A stretch of 64,000 nt of DNA from Gordonia crocea (GCF_009932435.1 NZ_BJOU01000017.1:124001-188000); one strand, 5' to 3'. Counted from the first letter of the stretch, positions 51,946 to 60,868 are shown. Numbers and translations: made by a program. Notes: generated from the sequence alone by a model not told the origin.

Positions 51946-52239
51946 ATGAGCACACATACCGAGCACACCGGCCACGACCACGTCCACGGCGAGGGCTGCG
52001 GCCACGTCGCCATCCCCCACGGCGACCACGTCGACTACGTCCACGACGGCCACATCCACCGGGCCCACAACGGCCACTTCGACGAGTGCGAGGCCGCCGA
52101 CCACGTCGAGCACTCCGGCCACGACCACGTCCACGGCGAGGGCTGCGGCCACGTCGCCATCCCCCACGGCGACCACGTCGACTACCTGCACGACGGGCAT
52201 CGCCACGCCGCCCACGCCGGGCACTACGACGAGCACTGA
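51946..52239 (+). CDS. Histidine-rich two-repeat metal-binding protein
   Basis: A 97-residue cytosolic protein made of two nearly identical halves, each HDHVHGEGCGHVAIPHGD followed by HVDY and HDGH. About 28 His, two Cys in GEGCGH and many Asp/Glu suggest it buffers or delivers zinc or a similar metal. Related small actinobacterial proteins are often annotated as zinc transporter permeases without evidence. ATG at 51946 follows AAGGAACCC. It stands alone, divergent from the PLP gene and 145 bp before the acyl-CoA synthetase. Confidence 0.82.
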   Translation: MSTHTEHTGHDHVHGEGCGHVAIPHGDHVDYVHDGHIHRAHNGHFDECEAADHVEHSGHDHVHGEGCGHVAIPHGDHVDYLHDGHRHAAHAGHYDEH

Positions 52240-52348
52240 TCGAAACCACACCCCCCAACAACGGCCGTGTTTGTGCTCCAAGCACAAGCACGGCCGATAA
52301 ATTCATCGAGGCAGACCGTAGACCAGGGCATTGTGCCGCAATAGTGTC

Positions 52349-52380
52349 GTGCATCACAGACCTATTAGGAAGTGATGCAC
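52349..52380 (+). promoter_or_regulatory. Perfect inverted repeat spanning the ribosome binding site of the acyl-CoA synthetase gene
   Basis: GTGCATCAC (52349-52357) and GTGATGCAC (52372-52380) are perfect 9-bp arms; the 14-base spacer contains AGGA (52367-52370), the probable ribosome binding site. It could be a regulator operator or an RNA hairpin that exposes or hides that site. Confidence 0.7.
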
Positions 52381-52383
52381 ACC

Positions 52384-53841
52384 ATGCCCGACATCGAGTA
52401 CTTCGCCTGGAACCTCACCGACCGCGGTGACGCCCCCTGCGTACGCGACGATGCCGCCTCGCTGACCTACCGCCAGTTCGCCGCCCGCGCCGACGCCGTT
52501 GCCGCCCAGTTCGCCGCCCTCGGGCTGACCCGCGGACAGGTGGTGGCGATCTGGCTGCCCAACCGCGTCGAACTCCTCGTCGCGATGACCGCGGCCTGGC
52601 GCCTGGGTGCGATCGCCACCCCGGTCAACCCGCAGTTCCTCGCCCGGGAGGCCAAGCGCCAGATCGACGACTGCGACGCCGCCATTGTCGTCGCCGAACG
52701 GGAGACCCCCGAACTCGGCCGCACCACGCTCCTCGTCGACGATCTGGCCCTCGAAGCCGACCCGGCATGGCAGCCGCCCGCGCAACCCGCCCCCGACGAC
52801 ACCGCGCTGCTGATCTACACCTCCGGCTCCACCGGCGTCCCCAAGGGCGTCCGACTCGCCCACCAGAACCTGCAGTACATGGGCGAGGCGATCGGGAAGA
52901 ACTCCGACCTGTCGGCCACCGACCACGCGCTGCTCATCCTCCCGCTGTTCCACGTCAATGCGATCGCCGTCAGTTTCCTGGCGCCCATCATCGCCGGCGG
53001 GCAACTCTCGATCACCGGCCAGTTCTCGGTGTCGCGCTTCTTCGACGACGTGGCCCGGCTGCGCCCCACCTATTTCTCCGCGGTCCCCACCATCTACGCG
53101 CTGCTGGTGTCGAACATGCCCGCCGACGCCGACCTGTCGTCGCTGCGGTTCGCGATCTGCGGCGCGGCCCCGATCTCCCGCGAACTGCTCGCCCACGCCG
53201 AAAAGACGCTCGGCGTACCGATTCTCGAGGGTTACGGCCTGACCGAGGGAACGTGCGCGTCCGCCTGCAACCCGCTGCACGGCGAGCGCAAGCCCGGCAC
53301 CGTCGGCCCCGCCCTGCCCGGACAAACCATCGCCATTGCCGGCCCGGACGGTGACCACCTCCCCGCCGGCGAACCCGGCGAGGTGATCATCACCGGGCCG
53401 AGCGTGATGCAGGGCTACCTCAACCTGCCCACCGCGACCGCCGCGACGATCCGCGACGGCTGGCTGCGCACCGGTGACATCGGCGTCCTCGACGAGGACG
53501 GTTACCTCACCCTGGTGGACCGGGTCAAAGACATGATCATCCGCGGCGGCGAGAACATCTATCCCAAAGAGATCGAGAACGCGCTCGCCGAACACCCCGC
53601 CGTCCTCGAGGCCGCCGTCGTCGGGCGCCCCCACGACCTGTACGGCGAAGTACCCATCGCCTACGTGGTCAACTACCCCGACGCCGAGGTCACCGGCGAA
53701 GAACTCCTCGACCACCTGTCGAGCCGATTGACCCGGACCAAGCTCCCGGTGTCGGTCACCGTTGTCGACGAACTGCCCCGTAACCCGGTGGGCAAGATCG
53801 ACAAACCCACCCTGCGCGACCAAGCCCGCGCACCCATCTGA
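52384..53841 (+). CDS. Acyl-CoA synthetase/AMP-dependent ligase
   Basis: An ANL-superfamily ligase of 485 residues activating a carboxylic acid as its CoA thioester. Motifs are the P-loop LIYTSGSTGVPKGV, LFHVNAIAVSF, the adenine site GYGLTEGTCASA, the GWLRTGDIGVLDEDGYL hinge-lead, DRVKDMIIRGGENIYPKEIE and the catalytic Lys in NPVGKIDKPTLRD. ATG at 52384 is chosen because AGGA lies 13 bp upstream; earlier ATG/GTG codons overlap that site. It is the first gene of a four-gene cluster. Confidence 0.9.
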   Translation: MPDIEYFAWNLTDRGDAPCVRDDAASLTYRQFAARADAVAAQFAALGLTRGQVVAIWLPNRVELLVAMTAAWRLGAIATPVNPQFLAREAKRQIDDCDAAIVVAERETPELGRTTLLVDDLALEADPAWQPPAQPAPDDTALLIYTSGSTGVPKGVRLAHQNLQYMGEAIGKNSDLSATDHALLILPLFHVNAIAVSFLAPIIAGGQLSITGQFSVSRFFDDVARLRPTYFSAVPTIYALLVSNMPADADLSSLRFAICGAAPISRELLAHAEKTLGVPILEGYGLTEGTCASACNPLHGERKPGTVGPALPGQTIAIAGPDGDHLPAGEPGEVIITGPSVMQGYLNLPTATAATIRDGWLRTGDIGVLDEDGYLTLVDRVKDMIIRGGENIYPKEIENALAEHPAVLEAAVVGRPHDLYGEVPIAYVVNYPDAEVTGEELLDHLSSRLTRTKLPVSVTVVDELPRNPVGKIDKPTLRDQARAPI

Positions 53842-53930
53842 CGGCGCACGACCGCCAACCCGCCCACGACAGGGGACGTGCATCCGGCACGCACCCCTGG
53901 GCAACCCATCCCGAAAGAGGAGTAACCGCC

Positions 53931-55721
53931 ATGGGATTCAAAGAAGGCGTCTTGCCCGACGTCGATCCGGCCACCTTCATGGACCGGCCATACCTGGAGC
54001 GCATCAAGATCACGTCGCGTTTCTGGGCCGAGAACGGGTTCGGCACACCCAAGATGCTGCCGGTGATCTACATCGTCAAGGTGCTGGTGCTGTTCGTCGG
54101 CGCGGGTGTCGCCATCGCGACGCTGACCAGCGGATTCGGCATGTTCGACATCGGCACCTGGTGGAACCAGCCGATCGTCTACCAGAAGCTGGTCATGTGG
54201 CTGGTCCTCCTGGAGGCCCTCGGCCTGGCCGGGTCGTGGGGTCCGCTCGCCGGCCACTTCGCACCGATGACGAGCGGCTTCAAATGCTGGTTGCGCCCGG
54301 AGACGATCCGGCTCCCACCATGGCCGGACAAGGTCCCGTTCACCAAGGGTGACCGGCGCACCCTGTTCGACGTGGCCGTCTACGCCGCCGTCATCGTCCT
54401 CACCTTGGTCACGCTGTTCGCCCCGCGGGTGACCGGCACCGACGTCCACGCCAGCTTCGCCGGCTACGACCTGGTCAACCCGGTCCTGTTCTGGCCCGTG
54501 CTGATCGCCCTGGCGATCCTCGGCCTGCGCGACAAGGTCGCCTTCATCGCCACCCGGCCCGAGCAGTACATGCCCGCCATGGTCATCTTCGGTCTGGCCG
54601 GCTACCTGGGCCTGGTCGACATGATCATCGCCCTGAAGATGCTCATCGTCGTCGTCTGGATCGGCGCCGGCGTCTCCAAGATCGGCCGCCATTTCGGCAA
54701 GGTCATCCCGCCGATGATCTCCAACACGCCGTGGATCCCGGGCAAGGCGCTCAAGCGCGTGAGCTACCGGAACTTCCCGGAAGACCTGCGTCCGTCCGGC
54801 TTCGCCCACTTCATGGGCCACGGTCTGGGCACGCTCGTGGAGATCGCGACGCCGCTGGTGCTGCTGTTCACGACGAACAAAACGGTCGCACTCCTGGCGG
54901 TCATCCTGATGGTCGGCTTCCACATGTTCATCCTGTCGACGTTCCCGCTGGCCGTGCCGTTGGAGTGGAACGCCCTGTTCGCCTTCGCCGCGGTGTTCCT
55001 GTTCCTCGGCTTCCCGAACGCCGACGGCTACTGGATCCTGGGCGACGTCACGCACGTCGGAGCGATCATCGCGATCGCCGCCGCGCTGCTGTTCTTCCCG
55101 ATCCTGGGCAACCTGCGACCCGACCTGGTCTCGTTCCTGCCCTCGATGCGGCAGTACGCGGGCAACTGGGCCTCGGCCCAGTGGGCGATCACCCCGGCCG
55201 CCGAGGCGAAGCTGGAGGAGCACGTGGTCCGGCCGTCGCCGAACATCATCACCCAGCTGCAGAAGGCCGGCTACCCGGCCGACGTCGCCGAGGTCGTGCT
55301 GTCGTTGACCACCGGCTGGCGGTCGATGCACAGCCAGGGCCCCGGCCTGGTCTCGGTGCTGCTCAACGAGATCGGCGACCGGGAGCACGACTACCGGTTC
55401 CGCGAGGCGGAGTTCGCCTGCAACTCGCTCGTGGCGTTCAACTTCGGCGACGGTCACTTCCACAACGAGGACCTGATCCGGGCGCTGCAGAGCCGGTGCC
55501 AGTTCAAGCCGGGTGAGTTCCTGGTGGCGTGGGTAGAATCCCAACCAATCCACCGGGACTACCAGGAGTACAAGTTGATCGATGCAGCCCTCGGCGTCAT
55601 CGAGCGCGGCACCTGGAAAGTGGCCGACTCGGCGAACTCCCAACCGTGGCTGCCCGACGGGCCGGTGCCGCGGACGGTCACCTGGCGCAGCGGCGACGTT
55701 CCCAGCCGGGTGACGGGGTAA
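53931..55721 (+). CDS. DUF3556 multi-pass membrane protein
   Basis: A 596-residue protein with about nine membrane helices in the first 400 residues and a soluble C-terminal domain. The opening GFKEGVLPDVDPATFMDRPYLER and the helices LVMWLVLLEALGLAGSWG and GAIIAIAAALLFFPILG match DUF3556. The C-terminal part (from EHVVRPSPNIITQLQKAGY) resembles the small-molecule-binding or cofactor-like tail seen in the family. GAGGAG lies 8 bp before the ATG. It is 89 bp after the acyl-CoA synthetase and 5 bp before the oxidoreductase. The function of the family is unknown. Confidence 0.85.
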   Translation: MGFKEGVLPDVDPATFMDRPYLERIKITSRFWAENGFGTPKMLPVIYIVKVLVLFVGAGVAIATLTSGFGMFDIGTWWNQPIVYQKLVMWLVLLEALGLAGSWGPLAGHFAPMTSGFKCWLRPETIRLPPWPDKVPFTKGDRRTLFDVAVYAAVIVLTLVTLFAPRVTGTDVHASFAGYDLVNPVLFWPVLIALAILGLRDKVAFIATRPEQYMPAMVIFGLAGYLGLVDMIIALKMLIVVVWIGAGVSKIGRHFGKVIPPMISNTPWIPGKALKRVSYRNFPEDLRPSGFAHFMGHGLGTLVEIATPLVLLFTTNKTVALLAVILMVGFHMFILSTFPLAVPLEWNALFAFAAVFLFLGFPNADGYWILGDVTHVGAIIAIAAALLFFPILGNLRPDLVSFLPSMRQYAGNWASAQWAITPAAEAKLEEHVVRPSPNIITQLQKAGYPADVAEVVLSLTTGWRSMHSQGPGLVSVLLNEIGDREHDYRFREAEFACNSLVAFNFGDGHFHNEDLIRALQSRCQFKPGEFLVAWVESQPIHRDYQEYKLIDAALGVIERGTWKVADSANSQPWLPDGPVPRTVTWRSGDVPSRVTG

Positions 55722-55726
55722 CAACG

Positions 55727-57154
55727 GTGACCACCGCAACCGTGGTCGGCGGCGGGCCCAACGGGCTCGCCGCCGCCCTGCACCTGGCCCGCAACGGCGT
55801 CTCGGTCACGGTCCTGGAGGCCAAGCCCACCGTCGGCGGCGGTGCCCGCTCCGGCGAGGCCGGATACCCGGGCCTGATCAACGACTACTGTTCGGCGGTC
55901 CACCCGTTGGGCATCGGCTCGCCGTTCTGGAAGGCGGTCGACCTCGAACGGTTCGGCCTGCGCTGGTGTTGGCCGGAGATCGACTGCGCGCACCCGCTCG
56001 ACGACGGGCGCGCCGGTGTCCTCTACCAGTCGGTCGAGCAGACCGCGGCCGGCATGGGCGTCGACGGGAAGCGGTGGCGGCGGCTGGTCGGTGACCTCGC
56101 CGCACATTTCGACGACCTCGCCCAGGATCTGCTGGGCCCGGTCATCGGCATCCCCAGCCACCCGTTCCGGCTGGCGTCGTTCGGACCGCGCGCCGTCCTG
56201 CCTGCCGCCGTGGTCGGCCGCTACCTGCGCACCGACACCGCCCGCGCGCTGTACGGCGGTGCGGCCGCGCACGCGTTCACCCGATTCGACCGCCCGCTGA
56301 CCGCATCGTTGGGCCTGATGGTGTTGGCCGGCGGACACCGCTACGGGTGGGTCGTCGCGCAGGGCGGGTCCGGCTCGATCACCGATGCCCTCGTCGACGC
56401 GCTGGGCGACTACGACGTCACCATCGCGACGGATGCCATTGTTCGCAGCCGCGCCGACATCCCCGACTCCGACACCGTCTTGCTCGACTTGAGCCCGGCC
56501 CAGGTACTCGACCTCTACGGTGACGACCTGCCCGGCCGGGTGGCCCGCGCCTACCGCAAGTTCCGGGTGGGGTCGAGCGCCTTCAAGGTCGACTTCGCCA
56601 TCGACGGCGACGTGCCGTGGACCAACCCCGACTGCCGACGGGCCGGCACCGTCCACCTCGGCGGCACCTTCGACGAGATCGCCGCCACCGAACGCGAGCG
56701 GATCGCCGGCAACCTCGTCGAGCGCCCGTTCGTCCTTGTCGGCCAGCAATACCTGGCCGATCCGTCCCGGTCGAACGGCGGCATCAACCCCCTGTGGTCC
56801 TACGCCCACGTCCCCCGGGGATTCGACGGGGATGCCACCGAGTTGGTGATCGGGCAAATCGAACGGTTCGCGCCGGGCTTCCGCGACATCATCGTCCACG
56901 CGCAGTCCGCCAACGCCTCGGAGCTACAGGCCTACAACCCGAACTACGCCTACGGCGACATCATCGGCGGCGCCAACGACGGGCTGCAGATGGTGTTGCG
57001 CCCGCGGTTCGGCCTCGACCCGTACGCCACCGGGATCGATGGGGTGTACCTGTGTTCCCAGTCGACGCCCCCCGGCGCCGGCATCCACGGCATGTGCGGC
57101 TTCAACGCCGCGCAACGGGCACTCAAGCACCTCGGCCTCCCCCAGCAGGTCTGA
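55727..57154 (+). CDS. NAD(P)/FAD-dependent oxidoreductase (phytoene desaturase-like)
   Basis: A 475-residue flavoprotein with the FAD-binding start VVGGGPNGLAAALHLARNG and VLEAKPTVGGGARSGE, and a C-terminal FAD motif STPPGAGIHGMCGFNAA. The substrate region resembles CrtI/NAD(P)-binding amine oxidase relatives that dehydrogenate isoprenoid or acyl chains; the substrate is unknown. GTG at 55727 lies 5 bp after the DUF3556 stop. Forms an operon with it and the PucR gene. Confidence 0.9.
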   Translation: MTTATVVGGGPNGLAAALHLARNGVSVTVLEAKPTVGGGARSGEAGYPGLINDYCSAVHPLGIGSPFWKAVDLERFGLRWCWPEIDCAHPLDDGRAGVLYQSVEQTAAGMGVDGKRWRRLVGDLAAHFDDLAQDLLGPVIGIPSHPFRLASFGPRAVLPAAVVGRYLRTDTARALYGGAAAHAFTRFDRPLTASLGLMVLAGGHRYGWVVAQGGSGSITDALVDALGDYDVTIATDAIVRSRADIPDSDTVLLDLSPAQVLDLYGDDLPGRVARAYRKFRVGSSAFKVDFAIDGDVPWTNPDCRRAGTVHLGGTFDEIAATERERIAGNLVERPFVLVGQQYLADPSRSNGGINPLWSYAHVPRGFDGDATELVIGQIERFAPGFRDIIVHAQSANASELQAYNPNYAYGDIIGGANDGLQMVLRPRFGLDPYATGIDGVYLCSQSTPPGAGIHGMCGFNAAQRALKHLGLPQQV

Positions 57155-57158
57155 CCGG

Positions 57159-58430
57159 ATGCCGTCGAGCCCACGACAACCGCCGCCGGCGCCGCCCGAG
57201 GTCGTCGCCGTCGTCGCGCAGTTGGGCGAGAAGCTGCAGGCCCGCGAGGACGAGATCGTCGACGCGATGTCCGCGACGATGGCTCGCGAAATCGCCGACC
57301 TGTTGTCGACCGACCCGGTGCTGCGCGAAATGCTGTGGGAGAGCGTCGATTCCAACGTCTCGACAATTCTCTACGGCCTGGCCAGCTCGGTACCGATGAG
57401 TCACCTGCAACCGCCGACGGCGGCGGTGGAGTACGCACGTCGACTGGCTCAGCGCGGGATACCGCCCAACGCGCTGGTCCGGGCCTACCACATGGGCGAA
57501 CACGAAGTGCACCTGTTGTTCTACAGCTTGGTCGAGGAGATGAACCTCTCCCAATCGCTGTCGATCGCGGTGCTGCGACACGCCTCTTCCCTGGTCTACG
57601 AGTACATCGACTGGATCACCCAGTACGTCTTCGACGTCTACGAGCGCGAGCGCAACGTCTGGTTGGGCACCGCGGGCAACATCAACTCGGCCCTGATCCA
57701 CGGACTCTTGCGCGACCCGCGGTCAGGTACCGCGACCTTCGAGGCACAGACCGGCTACCGGCTCGACCAGTTCCACCTCGGCGCGGTGTTGTGGACCGAC
57801 AGCGACAACCCGGTGACCCCGGCCGCGCTGGCCGCGGTGACCACCGACCTCGCCCGTGCGGTGGCCGCCCCCGCCCCGCCGATCTCCACCGCGGTCGACC
57901 AGGAGACCCTGTGGGCCTGGGTGCCGCTGGGGCCCCGGCCGCCGCATCACGACCTCGAGTCGGTGCGTACCGCCCTCGCCCTGCCGGCCGACCTGCGGAT
58001 CGGACTGGGGCTGCCGTCGGCGGGGGCCCACGGGTTCGTCCGAACCCACGAGCAGGCGCTGGCCGCCTTCGACGTGGCGACCATGCAGCACTCGCCGACG
58101 TCGAACGTCACCGGGTTCGGCGACCGGGGAATAGCGTTGACCTCGCTGCTGGCGACCAACCTCGACTCGACCCGGGCGTGGGTCGGCGAGGTGCTCGGCT
58201 CGTTGGCCGACGACACCGACTCCGCCGCGGTCCTGCGCACCACGCTGCGCACCTTCTTCGCCACCGGCGAAAGCCACCTGCGCACCGCGGAGCGACTCAA
58301 CCTGCACCGCAACACCGTCAAATACCGCGTGGACAAGGCGCTGGCCGGCCGGCGCAACCACGACCGCCTCGACATCGCCCTGGCCCTGCAGGTCTGCGAG
58401 TTCCTCGGCCCCGCCGTCCTGCGCAGCTGA
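57159..58430 (+). CDS. PucR/CdaR-type transcriptional regulator
   Basis: A 423-residue regulator. The N-terminal sensor domain (about 20-170) has EKLQAREDEIVDAMSATMAREI and MGEHEVHLLFYSL, a RsbR-like helical pattern; a GGDEF-like middle domain follows; the C-terminal helix-turn-helix is RTFFATGESHLRTAERLN and HRNTVKYRVDKA, the PucR HTH_30 signature. ATG at 57159 lies 4 bp after the oxidoreductase stop, so the regulator is co-transcribed with the cluster it probably controls. Confidence 0.9.
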   Translation: MPSSPRQPPPAPPEVVAVVAQLGEKLQAREDEIVDAMSATMAREIADLLSTDPVLREMLWESVDSNVSTILYGLASSVPMSHLQPPTAAVEYARRLAQRGIPPNALVRAYHMGEHEVHLLFYSLVEEMNLSQSLSIAVLRHASSLVYEYIDWITQYVFDVYERERNVWLGTAGNINSALIHGLLRDPRSGTATFEAQTGYRLDQFHLGAVLWTDSDNPVTPAALAAVTTDLARAVAAPAPPISTAVDQETLWAWVPLGPRPPHHDLESVRTALALPADLRIGLGLPSAGAHGFVRTHEQALAAFDVATMQHSPTSNVTGFGDRGIALTSLLATNLDSTRAWVGEVLGSLADDTDSAAVLRTTLRTFFATGESHLRTAERLNLHRNTVKYRVDKALAGRRNHDRLDIALALQVCEFLGPAVLRS

Positions 58431-58441
58431 GATTCACGCGT

Positions 58442-58458
58442 GTGAACCCGGTGTTCAC
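58442..58458. promoter_or_regulatory. Inverted repeat in the flavohemoglobin promoter region
   Basis: GTGAAC and GTTCAC are perfect 6-bp arms with a 5-bp spacer. A -10-like TAAAAT follows at 58481-58486, and the start codon is at 58523. A candidate operator; the regulator is unknown. Confidence 0.5.
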
Positions 58459-58522
58459 CAGGATCCGGCGACTTCCGGCGTAAAATCTGACAGTCAGCCC
58501 CGCACGATGGAGAGGAGCCTCC

Positions 58523-59686
58523 GTGGTCGACGACACCCCCGGCGCGTTGACCCGGCTGCGCGATCTCGTGCGGGCCGATCCGGGCCGCTTCACCAACTCC
58601 TTCTTCACCCGTTTGTTCGCCCTCGACCCGACGGCGCGGGAGCTGTTCCCCGCCTCGCTGGGCCATGTGCGCCACGGCTTCTACCGGGTGATCGACCTGG
58701 TGTTGGAGGTGACGCCCACCTCGTCGGGCCACGCCGAACTCATCGACCTGTTGGCCCAGCTCGGACGCGATCACCGCAAGTACGGCGTCACCGGCCACCA
58801 CTACGATCTGGCGCGCACCGCACTCGTCGCGGAGTTTGCCTCGCTGCTGGGCCCCGCGTGGACCCGGCCGGTCGCGACGGCGGTGGACCAAACCGTCGCG
58901 CTGATCACCGGGGTCATGAGCCAGGCCGCCGACCGTGACACCGGACCCGCCGTGACGCGGGCCCGGGTCACCGAGAAGTTCCAGATCGGCCGCGAGCACG
59001 CAGTCATCCGGCTGCTCGCCGAGCGGCCGCTGACCTACCTGCCGGGACAGTTCGTGGAGGTGCAGATCCCGCAGTGGCCGCGCGAGTGGCGGATGCTCTC
59101 CCCGTCGATTCCGGCCAACCCGGCCGGCGAGGTCGAGTTCCATGTCCGCGCCATCGAGGGCGGCACCGTGAGCAAGTCCATCGTCGTGGAAACCCACGTC
59201 GACGACGAGTGGGCGATCGCCCAGCACCACGGCACGATGCGCGTCGAGCCCACCACCCCCACGACCATGGTCGCCGGTGGGACCGGGATCGCCCCGTTGC
59301 GGTCCATCCTGTTGGACATGTGTACCCAGGTGACCAACCCGCCGGTCCACCTCTACTACGGGGCACGCCACCCCGGTGAGCTCTATGAACTGCCGAATCT
59401 CCAGCGGATGGCATCGATGAATCCCTGGCTGCAGATCACCGCGGTGACCGAGAAGCGCGACGACCCGTGGTGGCTGCCGTCGATCGCGCCGCCCACCGAA
59501 CTCGGTTTCCCGCACATGATCGGCACGCTGGCCGATGCGGTGATCCACGACGCCCGGTCGGTGCCCGACCACTGGGAGGACCGCGACGTCCTCGTCGCCG
59601 GATCACCGCAGATGATCGAGGTGACCAGGCGCAAACTCCTCATCGTCGGCGCCCGGGCAAGCCGGATCCAGCACGACGAGGTCTGA
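58523..59686 (+). CDS. Flavohemoglobin-like protein, type II (Rv0385-like)
   Basis: A 387-residue protein: a globin domain (1-135) with LFALDPTARELFPASL, proximal His region GRDHRKYGVTGHHYD, then a ferredoxin-reductase-like FAD/NAD domain (RPLTYLPGQFVEVQIPQ, WRMLSPSIPANP, MVAGGTGIAPLRSILLDM). It lacks the classical nitric-oxide dioxygenase globin sequence and resembles the mycobacterial type II flavohemoglobin Rv0385, proposed to act in lactate or redox metabolism rather than NO removal. GAGAGGAG precedes the GTG at 58523. Position near clpB and dnaK genes matches M. tuberculosis. Confidence 0.88.
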   Translation: MVDDTPGALTRLRDLVRADPGRFTNSFFTRLFALDPTARELFPASLGHVRHGFYRVIDLVLEVTPTSSGHAELIDLLAQLGRDHRKYGVTGHHYDLARTALVAEFASLLGPAWTRPVATAVDQTVALITGVMSQAADRDTGPAVTRARVTEKFQIGREHAVIRLLAERPLTYLPGQFVEVQIPQWPREWRMLSPSIPANPAGEVEFHVRAIEGGTVSKSIVVETHVDDEWAIAQHHGTMRVEPTTPTTMVAGGTGIAPLRSILLDMCTQVTNPPVHLYYGARHPGELYELPNLQRMASMNPWLQITAVTEKRDDPWWLPSIAPPTELGFPHMIGTLADAVIHDARSVPDHWEDRDVLVAGSPQMIEVTRRKLLIVGARASRIQHDEV

Positions 59687-59692
59687 GGAGGG

Positions 59693-60868
59693 TCAGTACT
59701 CCTCGTCCTCGGTCCCCGGTTCGGCCTGCTCGGTGACCGTGGTGGTCTGGGTGACCGTGCTGGGCGGACGGGTGGTGGTGCGGGTGACGGTCCGCGTCGG
59801 CGGCGTCACCGTCCGCGTGCGCACCGTCTCGTTGTTCTGCGTCTCGGTCTCGGTATGGGTGACGGTCCGCGTCTGGGTGGTGACCGAAATGGTCGTCACG
59901 CCGACGACCCGCTGCGCGGTGCCGGTGGAGAACAACACGGCCGCGATCGCCCCGCCCAGGATGAGGAAGCCCGCGGCGGCCGTGCCGCCGATCAGCCACC
60001 ACCGGCGCCGGTTGCGCGGGTCGACCGCTGCGGCACCGGTCGGTGCCACCCCAGCGGTGGACGCGCTCGTCTCGGTCGCCGCCAACCCGACCACCTGGGT
60101 GGGCCGGTCGTCGTAGGCATAGGCGGGGGTCGCGGGCTGGGATCGTGCGACGTTGCCGGTCCACGCGCGCGGACCACCGGTGCCGGCCAGCTCGGCCGCC
60201 GCCCCGGCGATGGCGAACTTGGGTTGGGCGGCCACCACGACGGGTCGGCCCAAAGCCGTTTCAAAGGCGGAGTGTACGCCCGGCACGTCGGCACCGGTCC
60301 CGGTGAACACCACGCGGGTGATGGCCTCGCTGCCGGGGATCGCCGAAATCGCGTCGGCAACGTTGGCCGCCCCGCTCGGATCGAGCACGGCACTCGGCTC
60401 GTCGTACCCGGGCTGCCAGGACGAGCGGCCGGTGATGACGCCCGAACGCGGGTCGACGGTGATGATCGGGATACCCGCGGTGGGCGCGGTGTACTCGTCG
60501 AGGTTGACCACCGCCACCGACCCGGTATCGGCCCGGTCGGCCGACAAGGCCGGATCGGTGCGCGCCAACTGGACCATCGCCGAGTCGAGCGCGTCGACGG
60601 TGACCGTGGCGAACCAGTCCGGTCGGCCCGGCGCCGGCGCGAATGCCGCGCGCAGCCCCTCGACCGTCTCGGGGTCGCCGGCCACCAGACCGATTCGCGT
60701 CGCCTCGAAAGGCGCCGACGAAACCAGGTCGACGATGGTGCCGGCAATCGCGCCCGGCGCCACGTCGGACAGAACGACCGAATTGGTGGCGACCACCGCA
60801 TCCGCGTCGTCGCGGACGACCGAGGCGATCTGCCCGTCGACAACGGCGATGCCCATGACATGTCCCAC
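59693..60868 (-). CDS. Single-pass protein with degenerate Hsp70/actin-fold-like N-domain
   Basis: A 391-residue protein. Residues 5-230 follow the spacing of an ASKHA ATPase: MGIAVVDG (phosphate-1-like, at 5), VAVVNLDEYT (118-127, phosphate-2-like) and ITRVVFTGTGADVPGVH (183-199) ahead of GRPVVVAAQPKFAIAGAAA, similar to the end of the DnaK ATPase domain. The catalytic residues are not conserved, so ATP hydrolysis is doubtful. A membrane helix (289-313) and a Thr/Val-rich outer tail (TRTVTxTE pattern) follow. AGGAG lies 8 bp before the GTG at 60868. It is the gene after hspR, 39 bp away on the same strand. Confidence 0.75.
   Translation of the reverse strand: MGHVMGIAVVDGQIASVVRDDADAVVATNSVVLSDVAPGAIAGTIVDLVSSAPFEATRIGLVAGDPETVEGLRAAFAPAPGRPDWFATVTVDALDSAMVQLARTDPALSADRADTGSVAVVNLDEYTAPTAGIPIITVDPRSGVITGRSSWQPGYDEPSAVLDPSGAANVADAISAIPGSEAITRVVFTGTGADVPGVHSAFETALGRPVVVAAQPKFAIAGAAAELAGTGGPRAWTGNVARSQPATPAYAYDDRPTQVVGLAATETSASTAGVAPTGAAAVDPRNRRRWWLIGGTAAAGFLILGGAIAAVLFSTGTAQRVVGVTTISVTTQTRTVTHTETETQNNETVRTRTVTPPTRTVTRTTTRPPSTVTQTTTVTEQAEPGTEDEEY

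Noticed and set aside
52354..55739. Long minus-strand frames opposite the acyl-CoA synthetase and DUF3556 genes
   Set aside because: Shadow frames with shuffled-looking charged composition; the plus-strand genes carry clear motifs.
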